The position numbers were made by a program, and so were the translations under genes. DNA of 64,000 nucleotides from Candidatus Desulfovibrio kirbyi (lineage in GTDB: Bacteria > Desulfobacterota > Desulfovibrionia > Desulfovibrionales > Desulfovibrionaceae): positions 1 through 64,000 of the forward strand of contig BLLL01000002.1 in NCBI GenBank assembly GCA_013374015.1, read 5' to 3'. Below the pieces are notes generated by a model. The model made no database searches and was not told the origin of the DNA. It saw nothing but the letters and a program-made list of their open reading frames with translations. Below are positions 35,273 through 43,999 of the stretch, in pieces. Within the stretch, counting starts at the first letter, position 1. Each line of letters opens with the position of its first letter.

Positions 35273-36355
35273 TTACGTAAGTTTTGCGCGGGCTGTGCCG
35301 TCTTTGTAAAAGGGAATGTCCGTGCGCCTGGCCTGCAACTTGTTGCGGGCCGCGCGAATGATAAAATTTTGTTCCGAAGCGTGGGTTGCCTTTACCCAGG
35401 CAAGGGCGATCACGCAGTCGCAAGAGGGCGCAAACGAACCGCTGGTGACCCGTCCCACTCCGGCGCCGTTTTGCAGGGCGACAATATCGCCGTTGCGCGC
35501 GGCGCGCCGTCCTTCAACGCGTAGCGGAACAAGACACTCGCGTAGCGTGCGCGCGCCCTCTCTGCCCACATAGTCGGCTTCGCTTGTCAACATGCGTTCC
35601 ATGCCGGCCTCGGTCGGATTGTGGGTTTCGTCCAGCTCGTGCCCGTAGAGCGGCAGCCCCGCTTCCAGGCGCAGTGTATCACGCGCCCCAAGACCGCCGG
35701 GTTTGACACGGCTGTCGGCGAGCAGGGTTTCCCAGAGTGGCAGGGCGTTGTGCGCGGCGCAGTATAGCTCCACACCGAGTTCGCCCGTGTAGCCTGTGCG
35801 GCTGACAAGCAGGGGCGCTACGTTGAACGTGGTTTTACGAAACGCGAAGTAGGGGAGATCGTGAAAATTTTCCTTGAGCGCGTTTTCCAGCGCGTGTATG
35901 GATTTTGGCCCCTGAAGGTCAATTTTGGCCGTTGTTTCGGAAATGTCCTCAAGGGAAACGGTGTGCGGCAACCGTTCGCGCAGAACAGCAAAATCATTCG
36001 CGGTGCGGGCTGCATTGACAACCACCATAAAATCCTCTTCTCCAAAACGGTAAATGATGCAGTCGTCCAGCACGTTGCCCGCCGTGTTCAGCAAAAAGCC
36101 GTACTGGCAGCGCCCTGTCGCAAGGGTTGCCAGATTGTGGCTCGCTGCGCGGGACAGCGCCGCGTCGCTGCCGGGTCCCTGAATGCGAAATTCGCCCATG
36201 TGGCAAATGTCGAACAGGCTTGCGTGCCCACGCGTGTGTTTGTGTTCCGCCAAGATGCCCTCATACTGTATGGGCATGAGCCAGCCGGCAAACGTGGCCA
36301 TTTTCGCGCCGCGGTCTGTGTGCCATTGGGTAAGGGGCGTGCGGTGTTCTGCCAT
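35273..36355 (-). CDS. gcvT: Glycine cleavage system T protein (aminomethyltransferase)
   Basis: A 360-residue tetrahydrofolate-dependent enzyme that releases ammonia and forms 5,10-methylene-THF. Canonical blocks are present: TPLTQWHTDRGAKMATFAGW, then LFDICHMGEFRIQG, and TGYTGELGVELY. The ATG is next to the lplA stop (two-base gap), giving tight coupling. Normal length. Confidence 0.95.
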   Translation of the reverse strand: MAEHRTPLTQWHTDRGAKMATFAGWLMPIQYEGILAEHKHTRGHASLFDICHMGEFRIQGPGSDAALSRAASHNLATLATGRCQYGFLLNTAGNVLDDCIIYRFGEEDFMVVVNAARTANDFAVLRERLPHTVSLEDISETTAKIDLQGPKSIHALENALKENFHDLPYFAFRKTTFNVAPLLVSRTGYTGELGVELYCAAHNALPLWETLLADSRVKPGGLGARDTLRLEAGLPLYGHELDETHNPTEAGMERMLTSEADYVGREGARTLRECLVPLRVEGRRAARNGDIVALQNGAGVGRVTSGSFAPSCDCVIALAWVKATHASEQNFIIRAARNKLQARRTDIPFYKDGTARAKLT

Positions 36356-36357
36356 GT

Positions 36358-37335
36358 TCAGTCCTTTTCAACAAAAAATTTGCGCATAACTTCCGGTTCA
36401 CAGCCGCTGAAACAACGTTCCCATTCAATATGGGCAAGGGCTTCGGACAGCGCGTTTCTTTCCCGTTTGCGACCGGCAAGCGCCTCTTCCAGATGGTCTA
36501 TCGCATCTGTGGCGAAAAAATCACCGAATATTTTGCAATTTTCTATGACACCGCCCCGTACGTCAAGCCGTAAATCCACAATGCCCCAGGGGAAACGCGC
36601 GCGTTTTTTTTCTGTGAACGGCGGCGACGCGCCGTAATTCCAGTCCCACAGGCGGTATTTTGCCGCAGCAAGAGAGTGGGCGGCCTCGACATTTTTTTGT
36701 GAAAGAGGCTCTTCTTCTGCCGCGCAGCGCCGCAACAGCGCCACTGTAAGCTCATCTGTCGTTGTTCCCGCGTGCCAGTGTTCTGAAATATTGCAAACCC
36801 GCGCGCGCACGGAGCCGACACCCTTGGAGGAGATTTTTTCCGTGTCGACCGTCAGCGCTCTGGACAACCGTTCAAAATCCACAGTCACCAGCAGGGTGCC
36901 GTGGTGCAGGATTTTGCCGTCGCGCAACAACTGGGCGCTGCCCGAAATTTTGCGGCCTTCCACCTCCAGATCGTTGCGACCGGAAACAGTGGCCGCAACG
37001 CCCAGTTCCCGCAGAGCCTCGCGCACAGGAACAAGATATTTCTGAAAATCAACCCGTTGGCGCGCGTTTTCAATAAAGGAAAAATTGAGGTTGCCGGAAT
37101 CGTGGTATACCGCGCCGCCGCCGGTAATGCGCCGCACAACGGGCAGATTTTCGCGTCTGACAAATGCCTCGTTGACTTCTTCCGGCGTGCATTGATGGCA
37201 TCCCACAATGACGGACGGATTATTTTGCCACAACAGAAACAGTCCGGGATGCGCCGGGGGCAACGATGTGAAGATCTGCTCTTCCAGAGCCAGATTCAGC
37301 GCTGGATCGCGTGTGGGGATGAGCGTGTAGCGCAT
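36358..37335 (-). CDS. lplA: Lipoate-protein ligase A
   Basis: A 325-residue ligase that activates free lipoate with ATP and attaches it to GcvH and 2-oxoacid dehydrogenases. The conserved block RRITGGGAVYHDSGNLNFSF, and the later RNDLEVEGRKISGSAQ with DGKILHHGTLL, are intact. As first gene of lplA-gcvT-gcvH-gcvPA-gcvPB it couples lipoate attachment to the system. The 5' flank (37336-37440) carries a 27-base repeat and no glycine riboswitch that I can see. Confidence 0.95.
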   Translation of the reverse strand: MRYTLIPTRDPALNLALEEQIFTSLPPAHPGLFLLWQNNPSVIVGCHQCTPEEVNEAFVRRENLPVVRRITGGGAVYHDSGNLNFSFIENARQRVDFQKYLVPVREALRELGVAATVSGRNDLEVEGRKISGSAQLLRDGKILHHGTLLVTVDFERLSRALTVDTEKISSKGVGSVRARVCNISEHWHAGTTTDELTVALLRRCAAEEEPLSQKNVEAAHSLAAAKYRLWDWNYGASPPFTEKKRARFPWGIVDLRLDVRGGVIENCKIFGDFFATDAIDHLEEALAGRKRERNALSEALAHIEWERCFSGCEPEVMRKFFVEKD

Positions 37336-37392
37336 GGAGCGAAGGTACCAAAGCAGGTAATGCCGTGTCTATAACAGATTACAATCAGGACG

Positions 37393-37419
37393 GGGCAATC
37401 GCATGAAGAATCACAATAT
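37393..37419 (+). repeat. 27-bp repeat, copy C
   Basis: The inverted counterpart of 16533-16559 (26 of 27 identical). It lies between lplA and the aconitase-family gene and shares the GGGCAATCG terminus with the 126-bp repeats. Confidence 0.7.
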
Positions 37420-37552
37420 GTTGAATAAAAATTTATAAGCGACGAACTGGATTTGTCCGGCGCCCAGGAGATTGTCACATTTGCCGGCTCTCACTGCAGA
37501 CAACACCTAATGGACGGCGCCAACGCATTTATACAAAAAATCTGGCAAAGGT

Positions 37553-39844
37553 CTAGCTGTGGAGCTGATTGTAAAAATTGATCAGGCAACCGTCCAGAAG
37601 TATCCGGCGTTCGTTATCTGTCAGTCCCGCAAGTGTTAAGGTCAACTTTTTCGGCGCGTTGCCGTCTTCATGGCGCACAAGCCAAGCGGAAATGCTCGTC
37701 CGCGCTTTTTCTACTGCCGAACGTATGTCCGGAACTACCAGACAATCGCCCACACGAAAACTCTTTGCCGGTTCAGGGTCAACCACAAAGGGCAGCATCC
37801 CCCAGTTGATCAGATTGGAGCGGTAGCGTTTGGTTGCGTATTCAACCGCGATATTTGCCCATCCTCCAAGGACTTTCTGGCATGAGGCGGCCTGTTCACG
37901 GGCAGAGCCGTCCCCTGGTTTGACGGCAAAAACAGCGGACCCGATGCCGATATCGGCAAGCTCCGTGACTGCCGGAGAGGCAAGGCGTTGACAGATTGCG
38001 CGCGTATATTCCAGAAGCGCCGGATCGTCCGGAGCGGTTGTCCGAAGTTTTTCCATTTGCTGAATTTTTTTGGCGCGCGCTACATAGCCCGGGTCTTTGC
38101 GCGACAGGGTAAATTCCGCCAGTTTTATCGGGTTTGAACGTAAAGAGGATGTTTCTCCGGAGGGGATCAGCTCGTCCGTTGTTGTGACAGGGTCGGTGAT
38201 GACGCTGGCAAGCTGTAAAAGCAAATGGTTGGGCAGAGGCGTCATGGATGGCCAATCCGCGATATTGGGGCCGAAAACAATGGCTGTGTCCGGCTTGGGC
38301 GCGGCAACGCCATTGAATACTCTGCGGGCATACACCTGCGCGTCAAAGCGGTAGGGCGGGGTTGCGCGCAGGTTTGGCGCATTCCAGTCAAGCTCTTCTG
38401 CTGAGGTCAGGCGACCGGCATTTGCTGCCGTGGCGGCAATAGACCTGGCATCCATCAAAGCCACCGCAGCAAGCTGGCCGTCCGCGGGTTTGGAGCCTTC
38501 ACGGTTAGGGAAGTTGCGGGTTGAGTGGCGAACGGACAGGGCGCCGTTTGCCGGTGTGTCCCCCGCTCCAAAACATGGGCCGCAAAAGGCGTTTTTGATA
38601 ACCGCGCCGGCTGTCATAAGTTTTGCTGCGGCATTGTTGCGCACAAGCTCTAGGGCCTGCGGAGCGCTGGCAGGGTAAACGGCAAGATTAAAGGCGGCGT
38701 TGCCGGTGGTTTTTCCGTCCAGTATGGCGGATGCTAGGGCAATGTTTTCAAAGGATCCGCCCGCGCAGCCGGCAATGACAGCCTGGTCCACGTAAAGGGC
38801 ATTGTCGCGCACTTTACCGCGCAGGCTGAAGTTGCGTTCGCCAAACTGTTTTGTGATTTCTTCATCCACGTGGCGCAGGATTTCCAATGGGTTACGGGTG
38901 ACTTCCGCGATTGTCCAAACATTACTCGGATGAAAGGGGAGGGCGATCATCGGTTCAACGGCATTCAGGTCAACTTTGATCAGCGCATCATAACACGCTG
39001 GAGAACATGGCGTAAGCCGGGCATAGTCTTCAGGCCGTCCGTGCAGCGCCAGATAGTCGCGAACCCTGTCGTCCGTTGTCCAGATGGAAGAAAGGCAGGT
39101 GGTTTCCGTTGTCATCACGTCAATGCTGCAACGGTACTCCACGGAAAGCTCATTCACGCCAGGACCGATGAATTCCATAATGCTGTTTTTGACAAAGGCA
39201 TTTTTGAATACTGCATTGATAACGGCAAGCGCGACATCCTGCGGGCCGGTATGGGGTGCGGGCGAGCCTTCAAGCCAGACGCCCACAACCCGAGGGGCGG
39301 GCACATCGTAGGTTGCCCCAAGCAACTGCTTGACAAGCTCCGGTCCGCCTTCCCCAATGCCCATAACTCCCAGGGCGCCGTAACGCGTATGGCTGTCTGA
39401 ACCCAAAAGCATCCCGCTGCACTTGGTCATCATTTCACGCACGTATTGATGGATCACGGCAAGATGGGGCGGCACAAAGATGCCGCCGTATTTTTGCGCG
39501 GCGCTCAACCCGAAAAGATGATCGTCTTCATTGATGGTGCCGCCTACGGCGCACAGGCTGTTGTGGCAATTTGTCAAAACGTACGGCACGGGAAATTTTG
39601 TCAGACCACTGGCGCGGGCGGTTTGGATGATTCCCACATAGGTAATGTCGTGCGAGGCGAGCGCGTCAAACCGCAAACACAGATTGTTTTCATCACCGTT
39701 TTTGTTGTGCGCGGCCAGAATAGTGTGCGCCATCGTATTTCTGCGCGCCGCAGCAAGGTCAATGCCTTTGGCCTGTTGCGCATTGAGCAGGCAGCCGTTG
39801 TCAAACAGTGTGGCCTCATCAATAAGAGTGATCGCTGTGCTCAT
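37553..39844 (-). CDS. Aconitase-family hydratase
   Basis: A 763-residue Fe-S dehydratase. Cluster cysteines are visible in TETTCLSSIWTTDD and in AFCGPCFGAGD; the substrate-loop GSDSHTRYGALGVMGIGEGG is canonical. It belongs to a branch that I recall as YbhJ-like rather than classical AcnA or AcnB. Placed after Re-citrate synthase and icd (the icd stop overlaps its ATG as TAATG), it most probably serves as the aconitase that turns citrate into isocitrate. An AGGAG site lies upstream of ATG 39844. Confidence 0.85.
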   Translation of the reverse strand: MSTAITLIDEATLFDNGCLLNAQQAKGIDLAAARRNTMAHTILAAHNKNGDENNLCLRFDALASHDITYVGIIQTARASGLTKFPVPYVLTNCHNSLCAVGGTINEDDHLFGLSAAQKYGGIFVPPHLAVIHQYVREMMTKCSGMLLGSDSHTRYGALGVMGIGEGGPELVKQLLGATYDVPAPRVVGVWLEGSPAPHTGPQDVALAVINAVFKNAFVKNSIMEFIGPGVNELSVEYRCSIDVMTTETTCLSSIWTTDDRVRDYLALHGRPEDYARLTPCSPACYDALIKVDLNAVEPMIALPFHPSNVWTIAEVTRNPLEILRHVDEEITKQFGERNFSLRGKVRDNALYVDQAVIAGCAGGSFENIALASAILDGKTTGNAAFNLAVYPASAPQALELVRNNAAAKLMTAGAVIKNAFCGPCFGAGDTPANGALSVRHSTRNFPNREGSKPADGQLAAVALMDARSIAATAANAGRLTSAEELDWNAPNLRATPPYRFDAQVYARRVFNGVAAPKPDTAIVFGPNIADWPSMTPLPNHLLLQLASVITDPVTTTDELIPSGETSSLRSNPIKLAEFTLSRKDPGYVARAKKIQQMEKLRTTAPDDPALLEYTRAICQRLASPAVTELADIGIGSAVFAVKPGDGSAREQAASCQKVLGGWANIAVEYATKRYRSNLINWGMLPFVVDPEPAKSFRVGDCLVVPDIRSAVEKARTSISAWLVRHEDGNAPKKLTLTLAGLTDNERRILLDGCLINFYNQLHS

Positions 39845-40983
39845 TAAAGATTTTCTCCTATGCTGTCGCCAAAAGCGGCACAGCCCACAATTTTTGCACC
39901 CGCAATCTGCGGGGCAAGATCTTCGGTCACATTTTTTGCGGCTATGGCTTTGGCCACGGCTTTGCGTATGCGCTCCGCGGCAGCGGGTATGCCCAGATGT
40001 TCCAGCAGCAGGGCACCGCAAAGTATAAGGCTTCCCGGGTTGGCCTTGTCCTGCCCGGCTATGGTGGGCGCGGTCCCGTGGGTTGCTTCAAAAAAGGCAA
40101 GCGTGTCGGACATATTGACGCCCGGGGCAAGGCCAAGCCCGCCCACCTGTGCGGCAAGAGCGTCCGAAAGATAGTCGCCGTTGAGGTTTGGCGTTGCCAG
40201 CACGTGATACTGTTCCGGCCTGAGCAGGGCTTCCTGAAACATGGCATCGGCAATGCGATCTTTAATGATCAGTCTGCCCGGCCGCGGATTTTTTTCCGTG
40301 CATGTGTCTTCAGCAAATTCCTGTGCGGCCACATCATAGCCCCATTGCCTGAATGCGCCTTCCGTAAATTTCATGATATTGCCTTTATGCACAAACGTCA
40401 GGCTTTTTTGTCCGGTATCAAGGGCAAAGCGCAACGCGCGGCGTATCAGGCGTTTTGAGCCGTGTTCCGTCATCGGCTTGATGCCGACGGCGGCAGTGTC
40501 GCGCAGATTTTTGGCGCCCAGTTCTTCGCGCAAAAACACGATCAGCTTTTGCGATTCCGGACTGCATGCCGCATATTCAATGCCGGCGTACACATCCTCT
40601 GTATTTTCGCGAAAAATCACCATGTTCACCCGTTCCGGATGCTTGACGGGCGTTTCCAGTCCGTCAAAATAACGCACAGGGCGGATGCAGGCATACAGGT
40701 CAAGTCCCTGACGCAGGGCGACATTCAAACTGCGGATACCCGTGCCTACAGGCGTGCCCAAGGGGCCTTTCATGGCGAGCGTGGCGTTTGCAAGTGCCTG
40801 AAGGGTAGATTCCGGCAGGGAAGAGCCGGTTTCGGTCTGCGCTTTTTCGCCGGCCGGCAGTTCAATCCATTCCAGCGTGTCTCCGGATTCCAGGGCAAGA
40901 GCCGCGTTTATAACCGGGCGGGCCGCGCGCCAGATTTCAGCGCCGATTCCGTCACCTTCTATCCAGTATATTTTTTTACGCAT
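39844..40983 (-). CDS. icd: Isocitrate dehydrogenase (NADP-type)
   Basis: A 379-residue enzyme that oxidises isocitrate to 2-oxoglutarate. Substrate-binding motif GTGIRSLNVALRQ and the block RPVRYFDGLETPVKHPERVNMVIFREN (in parts) are typical of the short Desulfovibrio form, as is SLTFVHKGNIMKFTEG. Lies nine bases downstream of the Re-citrate synthase-like gene and overlaps the hydratase. Cofactor use is inferred from family, not from a read motif. Confidence 0.92.
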   Translation of the reverse strand: MRKKIYWIEGDGIGAEIWRAARPVINAALALESGDTLEWIELPAGEKAQTETGSSLPESTLQALANATLAMKGPLGTPVGTGIRSLNVALRQGLDLYACIRPVRYFDGLETPVKHPERVNMVIFRENTEDVYAGIEYAACSPESQKLIVFLREELGAKNLRDTAAVGIKPMTEHGSKRLIRRALRFALDTGQKSLTFVHKGNIMKFTEGAFRQWGYDVAAQEFAEDTCTEKNPRPGRLIIKDRIADAMFQEALLRPEQYHVLATPNLNGDYLSDALAAQVGGLGLAPGVNMSDTLAFFEATHGTAPTIAGQDKANPGSLILCGALLLEHLGIPAAAERIRKAVAKAIAAKNVTEDLAPQIAGAKIVGCAAFGDSIGENL

Positions 40984-40992
40984 GGGCGCTCC

Positions 40993-42828
40993 TTATATGT
41001 CATTCTCATCCTGAGTCCCGACTTCTTTACGTAAGGCTTTGGCGCGCTTGATCAGCTGTTCAAGCTGAATATCCACGCCAATCACGCCGACAATGTCGTC
41101 CTGATCATTCGTGACGGCGCAGGAAACAGTTATGACAAGTTTGCCGGTAAACTGGGACTGATACACATCCATGATGTGCAGATCGCCGGTTTGCATGGGT
41201 ATTTTGAACCACTCGCGCGCTGAAAAATCATAGTCAAGGGGCAGCGCCTGATATTTTTCCTTGTATTGAGGGTCTGTGATGGTGGCGCACTTCAGCCTGC
41301 CTCTGGTATCTGTAAGGTAAAGATATTGGATGAAGGAATATTCTTCCGCAAATGAATCCAACCGCGCTAGGGCGGATGCGTCAAAGTCCAGCAAATCCTT
41401 GTGCTGCGCAAGGCGTATGATGAGCTGGGCGGCAAGTTCGCCTGCCAGTTGTTTGACATGGTCAAATTCTGTGGCAAAAAGTTCCGGCATAAAGCGTTGC
41501 GCAAGGTCTTCCATTTCTTCATAAGAAAAACTGGTGGTTCTGTTTGAACCTTCATACTGGGCTATAATGGCGTCATAAATTCGTCCGACGGCAGGGTGTT
41601 TTTTGGTGACTTTTTTGTCCTCTGTCAGACGCAGGTTGGTATTGAGCCAGTAAGCAACGCCGGATCTGCCTGTTTTGTCTGTGATGGTGATGGGTACAGG
41701 GCGGTTTAACAGATGTTTTGTATCGAAAATATTATAAATCTCTTCATTTTTTTCCAAGCCGTCAACGTGTACGCCGGCGCTTGTGGAATTAAAGTCGCGT
41801 CCGGCAAAGGGATAGTTGTGGGGAATATGGTAGTGCAATTCTTTCTCAAAGTATTCGGCTAGTTCACTGATGACAGTTGTGTCCGCTGCGCCGTCGTCAC
41901 CAGTGAGCGAGATGTATTCAATCAATAACGCTTCCAGAGGCGCGTTGCCTGTGCGTTCTCCAAAGCCCAGAAGCGTGCCGTTGACCGCGCCGCACCCGTA
42001 AAGCCACGCCGTGATGCCGTTGACCAGCACCTTATGAAAATCATTGTGTCCGTGCCACTCCAGCCATTCACCCGGAACGTCGGCTTCGTCGATAAAAGTC
42101 TGCACAATACGCTGCACGGAACGGGGCAGGGCTGCTCCAGGCCAGGGTACGCCATAGCCCATTGTATCGCACAGCCGTATCTTTACCGGCATGCCGCTTT
42201 GTCGTGAAAGTTCCATAAGACGTTGCGCAAGGGGCAGACAGAAACCGTAGATATCCGCTCTGGTCACATCTTCAAAATGACAGCGGGGGATAATGCCCCA
42301 GTCAAGCGCCTTGGCTGCCAAATCCACATACATGTCCATGGCCTGCTTGCGGGTTTTGTTGAGTTTCAGAAAGATGTGGTAGTCTGAAACACTCGTGAGC
42401 ATGCCGGTTTCATCAAATTCCATATCACGTACAAGTTTAAGATCGTCTTTTGTGGCGCGAATCCAGGAAGTTACTTTGGGAAACGGGTAGGCGCGGGCGC
42501 GACAGGCGTCAACGCATTTCCGGTCTTTGGGTGAATAGATAAAAAATTCCGAGGCCGCTATCAAACCTGTCTTGCCGCCCAGTCGATATAAAAAATCATA
42601 TATTTTAAGTACCTGTTTTACTGTATAGGGTGGCCTAGCCTGCTGGCCGTCACGAAAGGTTGTGTCGGTGACGTACATTTTATCGCTCGGACGGGGCGCC
42701 AGCAGTATGTTGTCAAAAGTCGTGCGGCAAATGCTGGTGTAGGGAAAGAGGTCGCGATACAGCCGCGGTTTTTCCGGTTCCTGTAAATTGAGGTACCGAG
42801 CGCCGCCTTTTTTGCGAATAATATTCAT
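40993..42828 (-). CDS. Re-citrate synthase-like HMGL-family enzyme with C-terminal sensor-like domain
   Basis: A 611-residue protein. Residues 50-330 form an HMG-lyase/isopropylmalate-synthase barrel: DTTFRDGQQARPPYTVKQV, then EWHGHNDFHKVLVNG and GFGERTGNAPLEAL. A homologue with this architecture in Desulfovibrio is reported as Re-citrate synthase, the oxygen-sensitive alternative to the GltA enzyme. The last 120 residues (FIQYLYLTDTRGRL...DYDFSAREWFKIPM...IVGVIGVDI) resemble a Cache/PDC sensor domain, an odd attachment for a synthase. First gene of the operon with icd and the hydratase, which fits citrate formation for 2-oxoglutarate synthesis. Confidence 0.82.
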   Translation of the reverse strand: MNIIRKKGGARYLNLQEPEKPRLYRDLFPYTSICRTTFDNILLAPRPSDKMYVTDTTFRDGQQARPPYTVKQVLKIYDFLYRLGGKTGLIAASEFFIYSPKDRKCVDACRARAYPFPKVTSWIRATKDDLKLVRDMEFDETGMLTSVSDYHIFLKLNKTRKQAMDMYVDLAAKALDWGIIPRCHFEDVTRADIYGFCLPLAQRLMELSRQSGMPVKIRLCDTMGYGVPWPGAALPRSVQRIVQTFIDEADVPGEWLEWHGHNDFHKVLVNGITAWLYGCGAVNGTLLGFGERTGNAPLEALLIEYISLTGDDGAADTTVISELAEYFEKELHYHIPHNYPFAGRDFNSTSAGVHVDGLEKNEEIYNIFDTKHLLNRPVPITITDKTGRSGVAYWLNTNLRLTEDKKVTKKHPAVGRIYDAIIAQYEGSNRTTSFSYEEMEDLAQRFMPELFATEFDHVKQLAGELAAQLIIRLAQHKDLLDFDASALARLDSFAEEYSFIQYLYLTDTRGRLKCATITDPQYKEKYQALPLDYDFSAREWFKIPMQTGDLHIMDVYQSQFTGKLVITVSCAVTNDQDDIVGVIGVDIQLEQLIKRAKALRKEVGTQDENDI

Positions 42829-42935
42829 ACGCTGCCATACTCCGGTGGTTATTTGAAATAATCAGGGATGCACGTGTGTTTTGCAATCTTTAAGATAATA
42901 AACGGGTACATACAGGCGATATTTCTGTGCCGCGG

Positions 42936-43802
42936 CTACGAATCCGCTTGATGTTCGCTGAACAGAAAATCGCGCAGGGCCAATGGCCAGGGACGTACGG
43001 GAGCGCCTAGAAAATTGCCTAATTTTGTGGTGTCCAAGACGGAATACGTGGGGCGTACGGCTTTTTGCGGCCATTGAGCGGAGGTGACAGGTTCCACGCG
43101 ACAGGGAAAAGCCATAAGCGCGTTGGCCTCACTGGCAAGTTCACACCACGTTGCTTGCCCACCATTTACCGCATGCCAGAGCCCGGCGGCTTTTTTTTCC
43201 GCGATTTTGAGGCTCCAGTGCGCCAGATCAAGGCTGTATGTCGGCGAACCTGTCTGATCGTGCACTACGCTGACAGAATCGCGTTGGCGACACGCGGCAA
43301 GTACGGTGTCCACAAAATTTTTACGACCATGGCCAAACAGCCATGCGCTACGAATAACGCTGGAACGCTCCGGCAGGGTGTTCAAAACGGCTTGTTCTCC
43401 CGCAAGTTTCGTTTTGCCGTAAACGGATGCCGGACAGGGCGGGTCTTCTTCCGTCCACGGTGTCCGGCGCTGCCCTGAAAAAACAAAATCCGTGCTGAAG
43501 TGTACCAGCCATCCACGCTGCTGCGCGCTGAGTATGCGGGCAAGAGCATCAGGCAAGGTGCGGTTGAGCAGAAGCGCTTCGTCCGGATGTTCCTCAGCAT
43601 CGTCTACCTGCGTCCAGGCAACAGCATTGAAAACCACGTCAGGAGCGGCGGCTGTCAGGCGGGATTCAAGAAAAGCTATGTCCAGCAGATTGCCGTCTGT
43701 TCGTCCAAGCGTTTCCACATGCCAGCCGTTTGCAGTGAGCACACGCGCAAGCGCCTGACCCACAAGACCTGTTGCGCCGCCCAGAACCAGAGCATTGGGC
43801 AT
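42936..43802 (-). CDS. rmlD: dTDP-4-dehydrorhamnose reductase
   Basis: A 288-residue short-chain dehydrogenase of the RmlD/RfbD type, last step of dTDP-L-rhamnose synthesis. Nucleotide-binding LVLGGATGLVGQAL, the catalytic YGKTKLAGE, and FSTDFVFSG are present. ATG 43802 has a strong GGAGGG site. It stands alone without rmlABC, so its role in surface polysaccharide depends on genes elsewhere; a related sugar-nucleotide reductase activity is possible. Confidence 0.85.
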   Translation of the reverse strand: MPNALVLGGATGLVGQALARVLTANGWHVETLGRTDGNLLDIAFLESRLTAAAPDVVFNAVAWTQVDDAEEHPDEALLLNRTLPDALARILSAQQRGWLVHFSTDFVFSGQRRTPWTEEDPPCPASVYGKTKLAGEQAVLNTLPERSSVIRSAWLFGHGRKNFVDTVLAACRQRDSVSVVHDQTGSPTYSLDLAHWSLKIAEKKAAGLWHAVNGGQATWCELASEANALMAFPCRVEPVTSAQWPQKAVRPTYSVLDTTKLGNFLGAPVRPWPLALRDFLFSEHQADS

Positions 43803-43944
43803 GGATCCCTCCGTGTTTGTGCCGTAGTGAACGTGCTGTATTGTATCTTCCAGAAAAAATGTGGTCAATATCCGTGCCGCATGATGCGCAAATTTATTGT
43901 TTATTAATGTATATCATATAATTATAACTTATTAAGAGTTTGCC

Positions 43945-43972
43945 TTGAAATACTCTGCCTATAGTGTAAAAT
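43945..43972 (+). promoter_or_regulatory. Putative promoter of the M23 peptidase gene
   Basis: TTGAAA (43945-43950) and TAAAAT (43967-43972) are spaced by 16 bases, in an AT-rich region 27 bases before ATG 44000. Confidence 0.45.
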
Positions 43973-43999
43973 TTCTAAACATTAACATGGGGTGTCCAG

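Noticed and set aside
37336..37440. Glycine riboswitch upstream of lplA-gcvT
   Set aside because: No tandem or single glycine aptamer core could be recognised; the region contains a dispersed repeat instead.
37438..37582. Open plus-strand frame ending at TGA 37582 (SDELDLSGAQEIVTFAGSHC and on)
   Set aside because: It has a protein-like texture, but no start codon, no family match and overlaps the hydratase 3' end. Possibly a relic, not supported.
43803..43999. Regulatory RNA in the AT-rich gap
   Set aside because: Only a plausible promoter was found; no stable conserved hairpins seen.
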